DNA of 64,000 nt from Salvia splendens (taxonomy: Eukaryota > Streptophyta > Magnoliopsida > Lamiales > Lamiaceae): positions 20,225,883-20,289,882 of the forward strand of contig NC_056039.1 of the NCBI RefSeq assembly GCF_004379255.2. Reading direction: 5' to 3'. The position numbers and the translations under genes were made by a program. How positions within the stretch are numbered: position 1 is the first letter of the stretch; each line of letters starts with the position of its first letter. Below the pieces are notes generated by a model, which did no database searches, had not been told where the DNA came from, and worked only from the letters and a program-made list of their open reading frames with translations. This document shows positions 60,250 through 64,000 of this stretch, piece after piece.

Positions 60250-60400
60250 CTTTATGCTTGTTTATATTAGCGCTGTTAAAAATGCTCCGCACTGGTGGAC
60301 GAGCAAGACCTGGGGGCCGCGACCTGGTGGGGGCAAGTCGTGTGGCGGCAGGGGGAGACTTAGTTCTTAACTTAGAAGAAGTCGGGGAAAGGGTGAGCCT
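60250..60400. other. GC-rich island in NOT1 intron-like sequence
   Basis: gacctgggggccgcgacc and nearby G-rich sequence stand out from AT-rich surroundings. Open on both strands with no recognised protein. Confidence 0.35.
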
Positions 60401-61134
60401 GCTTTGCTTAATCATCTTCTTGTTGGTTGTAGCGAATATTTTTTAACTTATTTGATTCAATTTTTGCTGCCTTTTTGCAGCTGTATAAATCTATCACATA
60501 TATTTTTGGGTATTATACTGTGTGCCTGGTGATTTCCTACATTTTCTAATTCACTTCTTGCTACCTTGCATCTATATAATTAATATATACACTTATTATC
60601 GTATTTTTTGTGTCATATGCCTTGTACATAAATGTGCTATATTAGTATTTCTTTTCTTTGATATATAAACCCCATTGATTGTCAAATCTTGGCATCTTAA
60701 TATATCTATTAAATTGTTTTCACAGACTCTTTCCCAAGTACTTCCTAGATATGTTTCTTTTTACTTTGGCATTCGGTTTGCTGTACTTGCATCTAAAAAA
60801 GAAATCATGGGCCTTGGAAGCTGGATGAGCAGTCAATTAGTGTCAAGTAAAGATGCTTTCTATGAAGTTAGTGTTTTCTCTTTTTAAAAATCCCTCCCTA
60901 TTAAGATCCCAAGGACACAAAGAAAAGCAAGTTAATGTCTGTTGTTGTGTAAAGAAATCATTCTGTGAGATATTATTTGCCAAGACTAATTTTAGAATTT
61001 ACATCTGGCAGTGCCATCTTGTGTCTGTTATAATTGTAATTTCATGCTCTGGTTTATGTGCATGCCTCCAGGAATAGATCAAGTTTCTGAAGGATGTTCA
61101 GGACCTCTCTCCCAGTCACATTCAACCTTTGGGT

Positions 61135-61250
61135 TCACTTTTGAATATCTTTTTGGAAGCTTGTCCCACTATTTTAAAGGTAATATTGCGACATATATTT
61201 TCATCACTTTTGAATACCTTGTTGGAAGTCTGTCCCACTATTTTAAATGA
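61135..61250 (+). repeat. 69-bp tandem duplication of a NOT1 exon end
   Basis: tcacttttgaata starts at 61135 and 61204, and both continue to gtcccactattttaaa. The second copy lies in what should be intron. Confidence 0.75.
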
Positions 61251-62478
61251 ACACGTCACTGGAATATTCTTGCTTGTAAGATATCAGTATTTCAAAGTTC
61301 TATGTGTTGAATTTTATGGCCAAATACTGATGCTAGATATGACGGAGATTGCTTCTAGCATTTTAGCATTTCGTTAGTAAAATGCTTAATTCTCTGAAGG
61401 GATGTGGTCATTTTTTAAATAGGGAACAGTCTATATACGACTATATGTTTGCTAATCTTTTGAGGAATACAATTTTTTTTAAAGTACCCTGAAAGGAAGC
61501 AGTACATTTTGGTTAGATCTTATTTACTGATTGTTCTAAATTAATATACCGAAACTATTTTTTGTGTTAAAAATAGTTCAATGTTTTTTTTTGGTATGAA
61601 TCTGGGCATGGAATTATTGAATCCATAGTCTGGTTTTGTTGTAGGATTTGTCATGATGTATAGCCAAAATTTCATGTATTATATACTGTGACATGGTGTG
61701 CCACTTAGGTTATGATTTCTTTTTCTTATGTATGGTGTTGGATTGATTTAAGCATCAAGTAGCTAGTTCAGAATTTTGAAGTCAATTTCTTTGTATGAAA
61801 TGGTAACTAATGATTTATGCTATCATAGCAGAGATGTCATATGCAAACACTTCCAAGAAAACTAAAGACTATATCTATTTATTACATTAACTCTCCACTT
61901 CCGCTGATCTTTCTCAAGATTTTAATATTTCTGCGATGCCAGCTTATTGCTACTTCTATGGCTGGGTGACTCCAGAAATCATATAAGCACATGTAGGAAA
62001 ATCAAATCAACGATTGGACATACATATTGGAGAAGTTTCTTACATTGCTTGATTTTAGAAACAATTTTCCTGCAGGAAATAATTTGATTACTTTTTCTGA
62101 TTCGTTGATTCTGAAGGGTCCTTTTTTCTGTAGTGTATATAACATTGTAAATGTTAAAGAAATTATGTGCTTTTAAATGGCAGGACTATACCATGGAGCC
62201 TGATGAGAAACTTATACTAAATGCAGCACATTTGATGGTATCATTAAGGTATAGATAACCTTTGCTATATTACTTTCTTGTGTTAATTGTTAATGATCTT
62301 GTGAATTTGTCAAAACATCACTTTATATACCTTGTGTGTTTTTTGCAGAGGCCCTTGCATCACATTTAGGAACCTTTACTTGGTTTAGTATCAAGCGAGC
62401 TTAGAAGGTCACTTCAGGGCTTGGCCGTAGCAAGTGATTTTCTAGAGCAGTCATTTCAGCTGGTAACTAATGATAATA

Positions 62479-63962
62479 TCCTTTGCATCAATGGCTTGAT
62501 TTCCATAATAACCATTAAGATAAAAGAGGTGAGGTAATAAAGACTTGTTTTCATCAACGAGACTAATTGGTTTTAATTAGAAATAACATGTGACCTTGCA
62601 GGAAGGAAACACAAACAGAGTTGACACCGATGAATGGAATCCATCCACTGATACACATTTCCTCGATTGATAACCGCTCTGGAAATGTTGTGATACACCC
62701 AAAATTTTAAATATTAATCCAGCAGTTGTGTTAGTCTACGATAGTTTGATCAACTATCGCGGGACCAAATTTTCTATAGATTGCAAACTTGAGTTTGCTC
62801 GCACTGCTTGCTCATCTAAATTCTGCTGCTGTGCTGCGCTATAAGCAGAACTTGGTCCTTTTTTGAGATTGCTACTTCAGTGTTGATCAAGTTTCAGAGA
62901 TGTCCACTGTTCTTTAGCAGTGAGATGTTATAGCTCGTAGGATTTTTCCGCTAGTACACTTTGAGCTCACACATATTTAGGGACTAACCCCGGAGTTGTC
63001 TAGGTTCTCGCTTCCAGTATAGGGGTGTGATCCTGGTGCCCCCCCTTACTTGCTTTCTACGCAAACCAGTGAGTATTATATCTCCCTTTACATTTTCTTG
63101 TCCTGAGGTTAATGTTTAGAATAGTTTTGAGGTGTGGGTGTTTTGCGCGCATTTTTCTTTTTGTGCTTGTAATTTATCCTGATTGTGCGTGCATGCATGG
63201 TTTTCTCTCTATTGATTATCACCTGACACTTTTTATGGGTAATTAGTATAGACTTAGTTTCTCTCAAGGGTTGCTTACTAACTTCTGGAGAACTAAGATT
63301 CCCTAATTTAAAACACATAATTTTTTAATATTTTAAAGATATGTGAAAAAGAATTTGTGCTGCTGCTGTACAAGACCAAGTGAATTTCTTAAATTATTTT
63401 AATGATATGTGTAAATGAATTTGTGTTGCTACTTATTACAGCATTAATACTAGCAAATAGCTGATAAAATTTTTAGTAAATTCTTGTGTTAATTTAGTCC
63501 ATTGTGTATGGGTTTGGAATTAATATTGTTTGTACTTTGTCCTTGGTGCATTTTAACCTTGTTTACATGCAGTCCAAACCATTTATGGGAAAATTGTTCA
63601 ACTACTTTCTGTTAGCAGAAAGCACAGAGAGAGTGTTGTGCCACTTTTTATTATGCTAGCCTTTATGGTCCTCAAACTCCTGTAAACAACATCATTCCTT
63701 CATTCCCTCCTGCTTTGGCTAGCTACTGATGGAACCTTCTAGTTATGCAAAGTGAGCACATTCTGTTTTATATATGCCATTGTTTGCTTGTGCACTTTTT
63801 TACCTGTGGAATTTATAAATGTAGGAACCTGGAAATGCTGCACATCCTACTAATGCAATTCTGTCTTTCGAGCATCCTGGGACGAACCTTGATATTAGAA
63901 TGAGTTATTTTGATGATACAATCTCATTTCTATATGTTTAAACATATGTGTGCCTGCTTTAG
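62479..63962. other. Non-coding stretch with a partial match to the duplication ends
   Basis: No gene seen. 63245-63305 (gacttagtttctctcaaggg ... ttgcttactaacttctgga) matches the end part of both segmental copies (about 58125-58190 and 49360-49410). 62975-63045 resembles 31130-31200. 63889-63962 matches the intron before the short exon at 57885. Confidence 0.4.
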
Positions 63963-64000
63963 ATTATGAAGCACAAGTCCGAATAGCAGCTGCCGAAAAG
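63963..64000 (+). CDS. Short exon with HEAT-like motif, intact, runs off the window
   Basis: After acceptor AG at 63961-63962 the frame reads YEAQVRIAAAEK to the window end. It is the unbroken form of the fragments at 49109 and 57885. The gene it belongs to lies to the right. Confidence 0.45.

Larger units (their letters stand above)
59569..62478 (+). pseudogene. NOT1 (CCR4-NOT subunit 1) pseudogene, several exons
   Basis: NOT1 is the scaffold of the CCR4-NOT deadenylase. Exon-like pieces in the correct order: 59569-59772 (GMEGSVLLLQDNFDHF; ALRLSVPDKIGVGLALSKSE); 59925-60089 (CGKNFCLSQIKVLCANP, then after a frameshift EDLSKHSDSLLQMLSLV), both from the N-terminus; 60726-60867 (YFGIRFAVLASKKEIMGLGS); 61072-61179 (IKFLKDVQDLSPSHIQPLGS); 62184-62248 (DYTMEPDEKLILNAAHLMVS); 62349-62478 (SLQGLAVASDFLEQSFQLVT). 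AG and GT borders are visible at most joints. In-frame stops (61075; near 62366), the frameshift near 60015 and missing middle exons show it is not functional. Residue matches are from family memory. Confidence 0.75.

Overview
This is nuclear DNA from a plant, almost certainly a eudicot. The window holds Ty1/copia and Ty3/gypsy LTR retrotransposons with plant-type primer-binding sites, an L1-like LINE with a zf-RVT tail, hAT and PIF/Harbinger elements, and about a dozen Stowaway-like MITEs with ends close to CTCCCTCCGTCCC. Intron-bearing fragments of a CCR4-NOT subunit 1 (NOT1) gene lie at the right. The species cannot be fixed by reading. No intact cellular gene is visible, no tRNA or rRNA was seen, and almost every coding region is decayed.

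Layout. 1-1880: decayed retroelement 3' part and an LTR-like block. 2839-4425: non-autonomous PIF/Harbinger carrying only a broken ORF1. 4693-6237: young non-autonomous LTR element (278-bp LTRs, 5-bp TSD) nested in an older LTR relic. 7826-9382: hAT-type foldback element with 8-bp TSD, carrying seven 73-bp modules that resemble plant snRNA promoters (USE plus TATA). 9945-11635: inverted gypsy LTR piece and a minus-strand Copia gag relic. 12-17.6 kb: AT-rich, MITEs and an RPA-like fragment. 18.0-27.3 kb: L1-like LINE cut by an Athila/Tat-type gag-only element (21804-26273). 28533-30424: a MITE split by a solo gypsy-type LTR.

31246-42882 is one decayed Copia retrotransposon. It is bounded by related LTRs and a perfect 5-bp TSD (cggtg). 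It holds a hAT element which itself holds a MITE, a broken gag, a 3.5-kb GT-rich satellite-like array, other repeats and a broken RT/RNase H region. From 40463 the 3' part of this Copia element plus about 6.6 kb of flank (MITEs, a palindrome, and first-exon-like sequence) is present twice in tandem (40463-49494 and 49568-58238). Many differences between the copies are one-base indels, so either a recent segmental duplication or an uncollapsed assembly duplication is possible.

58239-64000: a gypsy 3' remnant with hairpin-prone tandem units, the NOT1 pseudogene exons, and at the right edge a third copy of a short exon (with EAQVRIAAAEK) that is broken by a stop in the two duplicated copies. The genes do not form an operon or pathway. 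The window is a record of nested insertion, duplication and decay in gene-poor plant chromatin.
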